64,000 nt of DNA from Allolobophora icterica (taxonomy: Eukaryota > Annelida > Clitellata > Crassiclitellata > Lumbricidae): positions 38,842,306 to 38,906,305 of the forward strand of contig OY744611.1 in assembly GCA_963556255.1 (NCBI GenBank), in the 5' to 3' direction. Below the pieces are notes generated by a model. The model saw only the letters and a list, made by a program, of their open reading frames with translations. It was not told the origin of the DNA and did no database searches. Positions within the stretch are counted from its first letter, which is position 1. Every line of letters begins with the position of its first letter. The position numbers and the translations under genes were made by a program. Positions 41,006 to 52,758 of the stretch are shown piece after piece.

Positions 41006-41362
41006 TGTATGTATGTATGTATGTATGTATGTATGTATGTATGCATGTATGTATGTATGTATGTATGTATGTATGTATGTATGTATGCATGTATGTATGC
41101 TATGTGTGTATGTACACATGTATGTATGCATGTATGCATACGTACGTATGTAGGTGTGCATGCATATATGTATGAATGTATATATGCATATATATGTATG
41201 CATATATGCATGTATATATATGCATACGTATGTATGTATGTATGTATGTATGTATGTATGTATGTATGTATGTATGTATGTATGTATGTATGTATGTATG
41301 TATGTATGTATGTATGTATGTATGTATGTATGTATGTATGTATGTATGTATGTATGCATATA
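40725..41362. repeat. (TATG)n microsatellite, long
   Basis: About 640 bp of TATG units with CATG, GTATGG and TATA variants. 'TGCATTGTATA' punctuates it three times near 40870-40975, a small higher-order pattern. Frames of up to 234 codons are artefacts. Confidence 0.97.
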
Positions 41363-41699
41363 TGTACATATTTTGCTATTTGCAAAGCGCCTTTTTGTGA
41401 CCCCCAAAAGGACCACACGCCTGCGTACATCTGATAACTAGCTATCGATAGTAATGAACTGATTCATGGTTATCACTTAGTAACCGTGTCTCCTTAGATT
41501 CTTGTTCGCAGGGTCCTTATAGATAAACCTGTAGATCATCTCTTATGCGAGCACATGCATGTACTGTCGAGCGGTAGACCTCTCTATAGTCCTTATAAAT
41601 GTGTACATAAGGATAGATGAATGGTAACACTCATGGCCAGAGGAGCATTATAGAGTCGATACCCGTAACCCCGTCTAGAACGGGCACCTTGCATGGGCC

Positions 41700-41805
41700 A
41701 TGGCTACCAAAACGTTTGTTTAATTAAGATCTTGATTGCACTGTCATGTTTCAATGTAATCTTACTGCGTACTGGTCAGTTTGAACTAATAAAGAAGATT
41801 ATTAT
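41700..41805. repeat. dispersed repeat, empty-site copy
   Basis: Inverted copy of 38241-38545 without the MITE. GAAACATG occurs once (as CATGTTTC here). Confidence 0.85.
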
Positions 41806-41914
41806 TACCAGTATTACTAATGAGTGAACATGAAGCAAGCCACATGCCATCAACCAATAAAGCACTCTACCAGCTTTTCCATGGACATTAGATGGGACCC
41901 ATATGAGCTCTATA

Positions 41915-42293
41915 CAGCGGCGGCGATCTTGTCTGAGGTGGGGGGATAAAGTCGGCCATGCTCTGGTCGATGACCTTTTTTTAGGAATTCGTGCCCCCCC
42001 AAAAAAATTTGTTAAAACTTTTTTACGAATTCATCTCCACGAGAAGTTGATGACTTTTCTACGAATTCATCTCCAAAAAAGTTGATGATCTTTTTTGGTC
42101 ATTCACCTCTGCTCAAAAGTAGAGCTTTTACCTCATCTCGTCAAAAATGCAGTGAAAACCCTCACGCGCAATTACATTTCTTGGCCTTTGTTCGTGTTTC
42201 TTCTAAATTTGGGGGGGGAAATGTATGACGTGTCCCCCCACTCTTAAAGGTGGGGGACTTGTCCCCCTCGACCCCCCATGACCGCCGCTCATG
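41915..42293. mobile_element. hAT-type MITE, 379 bp, TSD GCTCTATA
   Basis: Ends CAGCGGCGGCGATCTTG and, on the other strand, CATGAGCGGCGGTCATGG. Perfect 8-bp duplication GCTCTATA at 41907-41914 and 42294-42301. It is in reverse orientation relative to 32562 and shares the 'gtcccccc...aaaggtgggggac' hairpins. It is longer than its relatives. Confidence 0.95.
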
Positions 42294-42523
42294 GCTCTAT
42301 ACGAGTCCCATGTAGGAATGTGGGTCCAATTTGAGATGCTTGATTATAGGATGGTTAAACTCATGTTCTGCACTTCGGCCGAGAGCTCGTTTTGTGGAAT
42401 TTATATGGAGGCACACGAACAACTAAGCTACATTTTATTGATTTATTTTAGTTTTTCAGAGAACCGTGTATCGCACGGAGAAATAAACACTGTCACTCCG
42501 TTTCTGAGACAGAAACTGAAATT

Positions 42524-45500
42524 ATGTCAAGTATTGTAAAAATCATTAAAAACTTTCGAAAGACGAGACCTGACGGAAACGATGCATCTGGAAAGGCCGC
42601 TGCGGCTGAGATGGAGATTTCTGGTCCTACGAATGTTAGTCATGACTGGAACGTGAAATTTGATCCAACAACGAGAGAGTTCAAAGGGTTGCCGCCAATG
42701 TGGACGGCAATGCTGACTCATGCCAAAATCAGGTAGGTCCGTACAGTTATCAATGTTGAAGAAAAAGTGAGTACTTAGTCAACTGGGCTTACCTGAGAGA
42801 TTAGCCATGGGTATGAAGTTCTTTATCATCATTTACCTTACATTACCTTAGCTTGCCTTAGTTATCCTTACCTCCGTTTATATTATCTTACATTACCATC
42901 TCATTACCTTTCCTTATGCCTTATTACCTTTCCTACCTTACCTATCTTGTCAGCCTGTGATATGAGCTCTTAAAGAGACATCCTTTCTGCTATGTATACT
43001 AGCAATTCACTGTGATCTGTAGCCATTCAGCAGCCTACAGAGACTTCTGACTTTTTGCACTACCCTTGTATACCAGACAGCATATTTGTCTGTATTATAG
43101 CCACATTAGCTTTTTATGCTGTAGGCAAGTATTTGCTTTCATAGCCTAGCATCTGCTCTGGGATGTAATTAATCTTAAGGTGTTAGATACTGTATACGAG
43201 CGCCTCTGAGTAGCCCTCTTGAGGCGCTATATAAATGTCATAATGAATGAATACATCTTTGTACAGTCAGTCGGAGCAGGTGAAGAATCCGACTGCAGTC
43301 ATTGACGCGGTGAAGACGCTCGAGGAGAGCCAACATATGAAACAGAAATACCTGGGAGTGGTTGACCTCAACCCAGACGAACCAGAGGCAGGAGGACAGA
43401 CAGAGGAAGAAGAAGGAGGAGGAGGAGGAGGAGGAGGAGGAGGAGGAGGAGGAGGAGGAAGAAGAAGCCCAACAACAAGCGAGCAATCGACCCACACGCT
43501 GTCGATGATTTTAGAAGAAGCGATCTGTGAAACTAACTCCAGCACAGATCCAGTAAGAAAACACCGTAATCGTTATCTCCAAACTTCTAAAGCGCCACTC
43601 TAAAGCGAAGCGCAGGGCACCATGCAGCCTATTCACGAGCGCTGGACAATTGTAGGTGACGAACTTGTCCAAAGTCGCTACGCAGTGGCTTGAAGTCGAC
43701 CTGCGACCCTTCGGTAACGAGGCACCGAAAATACCGCTACACCACCGCGTCCCTAATCGGCTTTTAGTTCTCTTGTTCCAAAGTTTGCAGTGATGACAAA
43801 TAACAACGCACCAATTATTTTTATGACTTGATTTAGTTAAGTTAGTTAAGAAAAATGTGCCTGGTTTTTCCAACCTTAAGCCGGTTTGGAGTCGAGAAAA
43901 TCTCGCAATTATAGACCACCTTACGTCGGAAAGAAGAGTCGATGAACTAACTGAGCGATAGATACATTGTTTGCGCAGAAAATCCCCGAAGATGAAATGG
44001 CGAAGACGACCACAGCTAGAGATACCGGTGATCCAGGTGTCAGCGATGCAGTAATGACACTAGGTGATGGTCAGTTTCAGGAATCGTTCGCTCAGAATGC
44101 ATCGCTTCTAGACAAGAAGAGACAAAGCAGGATGTCGAAAGATGAGATAAACAAAGCTATTAGTAAGTCATTCTTAACATTTTAAAAATAATTGTCATCA
44201 TGCATTTATTAAGCCCACCATCTGATGACCAGGAATCAATCGATGGCGCTGTGCAATTGTGAGTGAAGGACTTGCTCAAGGTCCATATACGCAGTATAAC
44301 CGTCACAGAGGAGGAGTCTCGAACCCATACACTCATCGTTTACAGGCTAGCGCTGTATACCAGTCGGGTACCGTATTCCAGACAATCCTATGATCTGTGC
44401 AAAGTTGAAGGCCTTATCTGATTTTACCTTAGCTTGTACGCATGTGTGTAATAACTATAGGCTTATGTATGTAATATGGCGTCTCCTAAGTACCGGTACC
44501 TCATAGAAGACTTAGTAGGTCTACCTAATTCATTACTTACTAGCTGATTAAACAAGTGCGTTCTAAGCCAGTTACAAAAAGTGTTTTCCGAAGAACGTCA
44601 GATACAAAAGCAGTCTACTTTTTCACCTTGCCTTATCTTGCCTTTACCACTCATCTTACCTTCACCACTCCTGCCATTACCAGTCACTTTACCTTCCCCA
44701 CTCACCTTACCTTCCCCGCTGATCTTACGTCCACCACTCATCTTACCTTCACCGATCATCTTACCTTCACCACTCACCTTACCTGCACCACTCATCTTAC
44801 CTTCACCACTCATCTTACCTTCACGGTCATCACCTCTCATCTTACTTTCGCCATGCCTTTTTTATACCTCGTACTTTGGTTGTTAGGTTGTGTTTCATTC
44901 ATTCATTCATTCAAAAATTTAATATAGCGCACCTTCAAGAAACCTACTCAGAAGCGCTCCCAGTCCAGCCACGGCAATAGAAATTAGACTCGAGGAGCTT
45001 GTAAAAAGCAGATGTGTTACCCCTGGGGAGAAGGCGAATCTCTAACGGAAGATCATTCCAAATGGAGGGCCCAGCTACAGAGAAAGCCCGGCGTTGCCTA
45101 ATTGTGGAGCGAGTCCGATCTTACGCTTGTTTGTGTTGTTTTGTTGTCGATGTCGTTGTTTCAGATGTTGCTTTGGTCATGTTGCTCTTAATTGCTGCTA
45201 TTCATTGTTTTCATTCGGTTCGAATTTTACTTTCAGGTGCTTTGGTGTCAAAAGGTGATCCACTGAAGAAGTACAACGTGAAGAACAAATTGGGGAAAGG
45301 GTGAGTTTTTTGGGAACCCATATATAGTTCATCATGCAGAGTCCTTCAATGTATGCAAACTCGTGAACGCGATATGCGAAAACTTGCAAACGGTGAAGTA
45401 CTTGGGTGAGTTTAAGCCCATGCATGTGGTTAAACGCTAAATGCTAAGGGCAAGGGTGAGTTTGGAGTACCTGCATGGTGATTTATCAAAGTCAATGTAT

Positions 45501-47111
45501 GCATTTTAGTCTAGACTTGTAGTCTACAACGCCTAAGGAAGGTCGATTAATTTTATAGCGCATTTTCTGTGTGCGTGACACAGAAAACGGAGGTGTTACG
45601 CACGGAATCAACATTGAGGTAATAGTTGTGCATCCCGCTGAAATCTATGGTCCACTCAACGACCAAATCCTATTTGCAAAAACGTCCTGAAACTGGCACT
45701 TTCAATTTCGTTCTATTTTGCCGCTCTTGAGAGGTTTGTAAATGCGCTCTATGAAAGCCCAGATGCATACACAGTTTACCCACATGTCAGCTAGCTATTA
45801 CTTCGGCCTAACTACTATGTACCAGAGCAATACGAAGTTTTACAACTTGTTGGCCTTATTCGGTCAATGCATTTTTGGAAACCCTTTCACTGGATCCACA
45901 CAGTTAGTGAAAACTAATCTAACATTATTGATTGAAAACATTTCGTTTTAAGATCTGTATAGCGAAATTAGGTGACCTGTTAGCGGAGCTTTTGTTGTTT
46001 AACTAATTTTTCTCACCTTTGGATTCCTGTGGAAAGTTGTTTTGGAAGAACTGCGATGTCGATTGTTGTGAGATGTTCAGGAGAGGGCCGACAAGGCTTC
46101 AATTCTGAATTCAAGTCAGTGCTTTCAATTGAAAGCTTTTGATAACTGCTGGTGATTGCTTTATATGATATGGGTGTGAGATAGTCTTGTGGTCATAGCA
46201 TACGTGCTGGCCTATCAGCCCAAAAGTCGAAGTTCGAATTTTTCGAGTGAAAGATATTTCGATATTTTTGCTCCATTTGTGGCCCTAATGCACTTGGCTA
46301 GGAAATGAGCACATTGACTGAAATCGAGCACATTGACTGAAATGAGCACATTGACTAAAATGAGTACATGGACTTAAATGAGCACACTGACTGTGTCAGT
46401 GGAAGATCAGTTGTCAACTGCCTTCATGTGCCGAGGCTAGGAAAGGGCAGTCACTAACACTTAATGCCTATGGCTGGCTTTCGTGGTGCCCGTCTTTCAC
46501 AGATGCTTTATAAGGCTGCATTGATGGTTGCGCTTCATTGCTTGTCCCATCAGGGCTTCCGGTGTTGTGAGCATGGCAGAGAACGCCGAGACGAATCAAG
46601 TGGTTGCCATCAAAATGATGGACCTCGACCACCAGGCCAGCAAGGAACTGATCGTCATGGAAATCGAGGTGATGAAGATGTACAGACACCCGAACATCGT
46701 CAACTACATCGAGAGCTACCTCATCGACACGGACCTCTGGGTCGTCATGGAGTACCTCGATGGCGGCGCCCTGACGGATGTGGTCACGGAGACCGTTCTG
46801 TCGGAGGGTCAGATAGCCGGCATCTGCCGCAAGTGCCTAGAGGCGCTGGAGTTCCTCCACGATCGTGAAATCCTTCACAGGGATATCAAGAGCGACAACG
46901 TACTGCTGGGAATGAACGGAGAGGTGAAGCTGACCGATTTCGGATTCTGTGCTCAGATCACTCCAGATCGCAAGAATCGAACCACGATGGTCGGAACTCC
47001 GTATTGGATGGCACCCGAGATTGTTTCCAGGTAGGTCTGTACATACGTATTCACGCGTGCATATGTGTGTGTTCGCGCGTGTGTGTGTGTGTGTAGGTGT
47101 GTGTGTGTGTA

Positions 47112-47198
<87 letters not shown>

Positions 47199-48462
47199 GT
47201 GTGTGTGTGTGTGTGTGTGTGTGTAGGTGTAGGTGTAGGTGTAGGTGTAGGTGTGTGTTGATGTATGTATGTGTGAACTCGACACTCGACAGTGTGCAAT
47301 TGCACCTCCTTTTGTAAAACTCAGTCTTCTTGAAACCTGAGCCTTTCGCAACATGCTCTATCGCTAGCTTAGTCAGCACCAGCCAAAGCACACATAATCA
47401 ACACCAGCCAAGCACACTTCAATCAATCAATCAATCAATTTATTGATCCACAAAGCAAACATGACAATATACAAGAAAATATAATTTAAATAGCCACTAT
47501 GATGATGAAAAGGTTTGAAACATTAAGATATTAATGGGTTTAGAAGGCTATATCATGCTGTGAGTGGTCAATAGGAAGCCCTAAAAGGACCAGGGTCCCG
47601 CTAGAAAGGGCCCCCATTTACTTAACAAAAACTCGACTTAATCAGCACCAGCTAAGCACACTTAGTCAACACCTGCCAAAGCACACTTAATCAGCACCAA
47701 GTATAAAAACACCTGACTTTAGGGTAACACGCATGCCGCGCACCCTGCCATTATTCCCGTGAACATTTGATGGGCCTCATTCAGGTCCTATAATTAGGGT
47801 CCTATTCAGGAATATGAGTTTAAAAGTGGACCGCATGGGGATATGCTGGCATGGTAACTTGTTGCTTGGCGAGGCACGCAGTCATATCCGAACTTTGCTC
47901 TGGGCGTACCCTCACCCATGAGGGCCTTTAGAAGAGGCGCTATATAAATATGTAATTGCACTTACCTCTGCAACTCTCGCACTCCTCAGACAGTTAATTA
48001 GTTTACTCATAGTAAAAGCGCTGTGATACTGATGGGGAACAGTGGGAACTCACTAAAATGCACCCATAATGGGCCTATAATAATTGTGCACTGATCCACA
48101 ATTGTTTTTATTAATTCAGACAAAAATACAGCTACAAGGTGGACATCTGGAGCATTGGAATCATGGTGATCGAAATGATAGACGGAGAACCGCCCTACAT
48201 GTACGAATCTCCTCTGAGAGCGCTCTACCTGATCGCCTCCATCGGAAAGCCAGAGATCAAGGAAAAACACAAGGTCTCTTCGTGGCTCATGGACTTCCTC
48301 GATCGCTGCCTCGTCGTAGACGCTGAGAAGCGAGCCTCCGCAAAGGAACTACTGCAACATCCCTTCTTAAAGCTGGCAACTGACCTGACCAGTGTACGAG
48401 AGAACATCATCGCAGCAAGATATTCTAAAGAAAAAGAATCGCAATCTGATATGAGCCCATGA
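42524..48462 (+). CDS. PAK: p21-activated kinase, group I type, with decayed CRIB (6 coding exons)
   Basis: Coding exons: 42524-42732, 43267-43552, 43979-44162, 45237-45300, 46554-47030 and 48120-48462, total 1563 bp or 520 residues. Every border is GT/AG and the phases agree. Exon 1: short N-terminus, then [18 protein letters not shown] and EFKGLPPMW, which aligns with the PAK CRIB. The usual Phe, second His and Gly are replaced by Val, Asn and Lys. Exon 2: autoinhibitory-type [13 protein letters not shown] and KQKYL, then a Glu/Gly run encoded by (GGA)n. Exon 3 is unconserved, with SKDEINKAI. Exons 4-6 hold a full kinase domain: GKGASGVV loop, VAIK lysine, [24 protein letters not shown] activation segment, VDIWSIGIM and [10 protein letters not shown]. 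PAKs are cytoplasmic Ser/Thr kinases that act downstream of Cdc42/Rac on the cytoskeleton. Catalysis looks intact; GTPase binding is doubtful. An acceptor at 42459 shows that the first coding exon is preceded by a spliced exon. The frame is open up to that acceptor, so a longer N-terminus is possible. The N-terminal proline-rich SH3-binding region of typical group I PAKs is not seen. Confidence 0.95.
42800..43255. other. PAK intron content
   Basis: Irregular 'ccttacctta' repeats at about 42830-42955. A family B SINE tail ('gcctctgagtagccctcttgaggcgctatataaatgtc' with an AATG tail) lies at about 43200-43252, immediately before the exon 2 acceptor. Confidence 0.6.
43408..43464 (+). repeat. (GGA)n microsatellite within a PAK coding exon
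   Basis: About 19 purine triplets (GAA/GGA) encode a short Glu run followed by about 15 glycines. It lies between the autoinhibitory segment and the kinase domain. The frame is kept through the array. Confidence 0.92.
43560..43760 (-). mobile_element. SINE-like element in a PAK intron
   Basis: 'cttctaaagcgccactctaa' and 'cagcctattcacgagcg' are shared with 50480-50545. The right end ('cgaccctt...accgctacaccaccgcgtccc') looks like a tRNA-type head on the - strand. Confidence 0.6.
44630..44850. repeat. about 18-bp tandem repeat in a PAK intron
   Basis: About 12 imperfect units on ACCACTCATCTTACCTTC. Frames over it (Thr/Leu/Pro-rich) are artefacts. Confidence 0.88.
44895..45130. mobile_element. 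SINE-like element in a PAK intron
   Basis: Begins (CATT)n, then 'aatatagcgcaccttcaagaaacctactcagaagcgctccc', related to the family B tail, followed by 'gaagatcattccaaatggagggcccagc'. No tRNA head was recognised. Confidence 0.55.
46186..46490 (+). mobile_element. tRNA-derived SINE, family A, in a PAK intron
   Basis: Diverged head ('gtggtcatagcatacgtgctgg', GAAGTTCGAATTTTTCG) and the family A tail ('tgtgccgaggctaggaaagggcagtcactaac'). A 'gagcacattgactgaaat' unit is repeated about four times in the middle. It ends some 60 bases before the kinase exon acceptor. Confidence 0.75.
47076..47262. repeat. (GT)n with GTGTAG units
   Basis: Dinucleotide array in the last PAK intron, 45 bases after the exon 5 donor. 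It ends with five GTGTAG/GTAG units. Confidence 0.95.
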
Positions 48463-50480
48463 TAGTTTTTCGTGAGCGATGTACAGTTTGTGGTCTGCTA
48501 TGGGTGGAGGTATTTAAGAGTGCTTTTTTCTAGAAAAAATTAAGGTTCGGGAGCTGAACAAATATGGAAGGACTAAAATCCAGAGAAAACGGATTGGGGT
48601 TAGGAGCCTGGGAGGAGTCTCGATAAACACTGAAAAGTTCACAACACTGAAATTAAATTAAAATGAGTAAATTAGTGTTTTTATTATTAAAATAATTAAA
48701 TAATTTTTTAGTAGGCCTAGCTGAAAAAGGTGCCGGAACGCCGTTCCGGCGCGTTCCGGCTGAAAAAGAACTGATTTAAGATATTCCATGGAAAAGAAAT
48801 TGGAATCCGATAAGAGCCGATAATATTTCCTTGTAGTGTAGGCCTAGAGTTTGTGTTCTGTTTAGGTGGAGAAAGTTAAAAGCTATTCCAATGAAAAGGA
48901 ATTGCAATCCGATCAGAGCCGATAATAGTTTTGTTTTGTAAACAGTGCACAGTTTAGGTGGAGATATTTTTCTGTTGCCTCACTGACCATCGGAGACTTT
49001 ATGGTAAAATTCTTTAACTTTGTTATATCGTTTTGCTTTTGACGGTTTTTGCAATGCAGTTCAAATCTGGGATCGAGAGATTTCAATTGCTGTACACCTT
49101 GTATTTGCAGGTGTCGCTACCCCTACTTGCCGATTCATCAATTAAATCAATTTGTCAATGTTCACAATTTGCATGAATCTCTCGATCTTGGATTCACATT
49201 TACTGACTGTGTGCGTCATATGCGCTTTAAATAAACGATCAAACACATAATTAAATAAATAAGTAGGCCTAGATAATAAATATGAAAAATTTAATTTCAT
49301 ATTCAACACTAATATTTACGCTACCATATCGTGCACGCACAGGTGTAGGGGAAATTTCAGTGGTGGTGGGGGGGGGAGATTTTAATTCTGACCGGAACAA
49401 AAACAAATCCCGAATAATTGGCGTCGTGCATTTAACTAATATTTAGTACATCAATGAATAAAGCTGTAAATGTTATGGTGGTTTGCGAGCTAGTTGCAAC
49501 AATAGTCTAATACTGTTCCGGTTCGGAAAAGTTGGTGCTAATCTGTTCAACATTTTTATCCGGCGCCTATTTGCCCGAAAAACAGGAACGCCCGAAATAA
49601 GGGGGAAGTGCCCCTTTAACCACCGCCTCATACGTACATCTATGCTTGCATGAGCGTTTGACTCTTAATAGTAGTTCGTCCAAGACTGCAAATGGGCGCC
49701 ACCCTCATCGTGGTCCCGTCAACGAATTTCTTAACAAGTTGATAATGTGTACAGCATATATCATCTGGAAGGCTGGAATATCTTAATTGCAAGGCAAGCA
49801 ATCTCAGAGCCTGCTCTGTTGGGGTTGTAGGTCAGTGCAGTACACGTGGAGGCTAATTCGTTTTAGACAGCGCGACTTTTTCAAGTTTTAAGTCGGTGTC
49901 CAAGTTTCCCATAAATTATTTCTGGTGAGCGTTTAGTCATCCGCCTTTTATGCACCCTTTCACCTCTACCTTCATTTCCACGGGCATTAGATGAGACTAC
50001 TGTAGGCTCTATACGGGTCCCATATTGGTATATGGGTCCTACGTGGAAATATATGGGCTCTACGTGGGCATAATGGCAGGGGCATGGCCTGACAATCGCT
50101 CACATCTGTCACTGATCACCATCCACCTAATAAATTATCCCCCTATAATATGCAGGCTATCATTAGCAGGTTATGTGCTCTGGGAAACCCGTCTTCTGAA
50201 TCTTCAACCACGCTGTCTCGACTATATATAAATAAATAAATATATGCAGATCGATCAGAGTAAAATAATTGCTCTTTGGATGTCGGACAATATAGTTTTA
50301 TACGGGGATGGCCTGACGCATTCAGTTACAAGGGAAATATCTTAATTATCTCTTCCGTTAAACTCGCAGGCTGACATGCATAAAACAGGAAACGCGTCAC
50401 AAACCTAATGGAATATGATAACTAATAAAAAGAACGATAATTTAATTCAAAAACACTTATCTGCTCCAATCGTAATCGTA
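48463..50480. other. downstream of PAK, no further gene seen
   Basis: PAK 3' UTR and intergenic sequence. A compact inverted repeat GCCGGAACGCCGTTCCGGC lies at about 48732-48750, and related 'ccggaac' words follow at 49390 and 49515, perhaps a small decayed MITE. A repeated 'aatccgataagagccgataata' segment occurs at about 48803 and 48907. Confidence 0.45.
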
Positions 50481-51000
50481 ATCTCCAAACTTCTAAAGCG
50501 CCACTCTAAGGCCAAGCGTAGGACACCAGCCTATTCACGAGCGTAGCGCTCGTGAATAGGCTGGTCAGAGGGGGTTTTCAGAGAGTAGTCCAAGAGAGGT
50601 CCAAGTCCGATATCCAGGAAGCCAAGCCAAATCAAAGGGGTTTCCAGAGAGTAGTCCAAAAGAGGTCCAAGTCCGATTTCCAGGGTACCAGATCAGGAGA
50701 GGAGGCAGAGCAGCTGTCAAGGCGGGTGTCGTTTACGGCGAGAATAATTGGAAGGCGGAGGATCAGATGAGTCAGGGTAGGAGTATTTGAAAAGGTGAGA
50801 CTTAAGTTTTGAGTGGAAAGCCTGGGGGTGATAGAGGAACAAGAGGAGGAGGATGAAGGACGGGTTGCAATGATGATGGAGGCACTGAGAAACTGGGGAA
50901 TTCTGAGGGGAGATCATTCCAGAGGCGTGGTGCTGTGATGGATATGGCTCGGTTGGAGAACTTGAGATGAGTAGTGACTGGGGGTCGAGAAAGACTGAAA
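50480..51000. repeat. dispersed repeat with perfect 18-bp hairpin
   Basis: It shares 'aacttctaaagcgccactct' and 'cagcctattcacgagcg' with 43570-43640. At 50526-50564 an 18-base arm CCAGCCTATTCACGAGCG is followed by TAG and its exact complement. Downstream, a 60-70-bp segment around 'agagagtagtccaa' is duplicated (about 50575 and 50647). Confidence 0.7.
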
Positions 51001-52750
51001 TAGGACGATGATCGGGTCTAATCTACTCACGTGACTTTTGCTTTGTGTGTAAGACCATATTTAGGGTCTATATATGTAGCCTATGTTGGCCTATGTATAT
51101 ATGTTTGTCGTTATCTACGTACATCTTTATATAGGCCTACGTGTGTAGTTTCAGTGTGTTAATCTGGCATTTATGTAGCGTCTTTTTAACCTCACAAGGG
51201 TTAACTACAACAAGTGCTCAGTACGTATACCATGGAGCGCTTAACGACTTAACTTAGAGCTGCCGCGGCTGTTAATTACATTGTCCTTAGCTCACCATTC
51301 ATGTTTACAGCACAACTAGTCGATGACAAGGCAAGGGTAGGATCATAGGTAGGATCGACAGTTTAACGACGTCTGAATTACGGCACCAAAGGTCGTTTAC
51401 GTCGGCAGAAATTATTTCGAAAAGTTCTAAATGTCCTAATGGTATAATATAGCCTTTCTTTTATTCTACCTCCTCCTTAATTAATTCTACCTCCTCCTCG
51501 TAATTTTTAAAACTTTAAACTCTGGCCAGCCACAATACTTAAAACCAGTTCTTATTCCTCAGACTTATCAATATTCAACGAGGTCATATCTGATTAGGCC
51601 TATCTTTGTCTGGTCATACCTAAATCAAGAACTGTTCTTGATGAACGAGCTTTTTCGGTTGCTGGACCCTACCACAGTATAAATAATTACACAGTACGTC
51701 CACTCTCATTGCTGGCTGTTGACTAGTTTTTGTGGTCACGTGATTGCGACGCCATCTTGAATCTGAGCTCCTGAATTATAGATCTAAGCTGAAATTAACG
51801 TTAAAAATAATATTGTTAATTCTAATGAAGTTCTCGATGTTGTTTAAACGTTTAAAAAATATTTTATTTGATGGATTCCGATATATCGGCGTGTAGTCCT
51901 CAATGTTGTTGTAACGTTTAAAAAATATTTGATGTGATTGTTTCCGGTGTATCGGCATGGAAACCTTCTCTTTCAAGATGTTTTTTGGTCACAAATTCTG
52001 ACTGCTGCAGAGGCCGGGAGTCGACGTACTGTGTAATTATTTATACTGTGACCCTACCTAGGCCTACACGTAATGAACGCTGAGCGCAAATTTGAGCGAA
52101 ATCCTTTTGATGACGTCTTATTATTGTAGACGTCATCAAATAATCGGCGACCCATTGTTTTCAACGTTAGAAATCCTCATTCGTGCTATTGTAGGCGCTT
52201 CGGTTAGTATTTTTAAATTTTGAAAAGTGATATAGCCTACTGAGATTTCTTATATTATTTCATCGTTCGAAATACTTCGATCTGTTCTCTCCTGTCTGCG
52301 GACAAGTTCGTAGCCAGACCCTCGCCGTGCTGAGGACAATAAGGTGAGCTGAAATACTCGTCAGTCATCTACATTTTTATATCGAATTAACCAACTTCCA
52401 TCAGTCTCAATTGCAAATAGCGAACGTCGCCTTGTAAGTCATCAACGCAACGTTCTATTCGAAACTTGATAGAGCCAATTAACTTTATTTAAACGAACTA
52501 TTAAAAGTGAACTTTCCTGTGTGCCTATTCAATTGCGTTTGGTTAGTGAGAGCTGCAGAGATAGGCTAAAAGGTTAATTATTATGTGTGGCTGCATTTGT
52601 GCAGAGAGAGCGTCGAAGTCCTTTCGCTCGGAGACGAAAGACGGTTAGAAGGAAAGTGGCTGAAGGCGAATTCCGTGCCGATTCTGAGTCGACTTTCTGC
52701 CGCTTGAAGAAATGGCGGGTGAAGGTCGCGAGGTCAGGACTTGTTCAACC
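51001..52750. other. intergenic, no gene seen
   Basis: A roughly 75-bp segment containing 'gtttaaaaaatatttt' and 'tgttgt..aacgttt' is duplicated at about 51837-51890 and 51903-51955. 'cacagtataaataattacacagtac' near 51671 and its complement near 52030 form widely spaced inverted repeats that may bound another transposon of about 380 bp. Confidence 0.45.
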
Positions 52751-52758
52751 GTTATAAT

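Noticed and set aside
46464..46868. + strand 134-codon frame overlapping the kinase exon
   Set aside because: Out-of-frame reading of the PAK kinase exon; the other frame carries all the kinase motifs.
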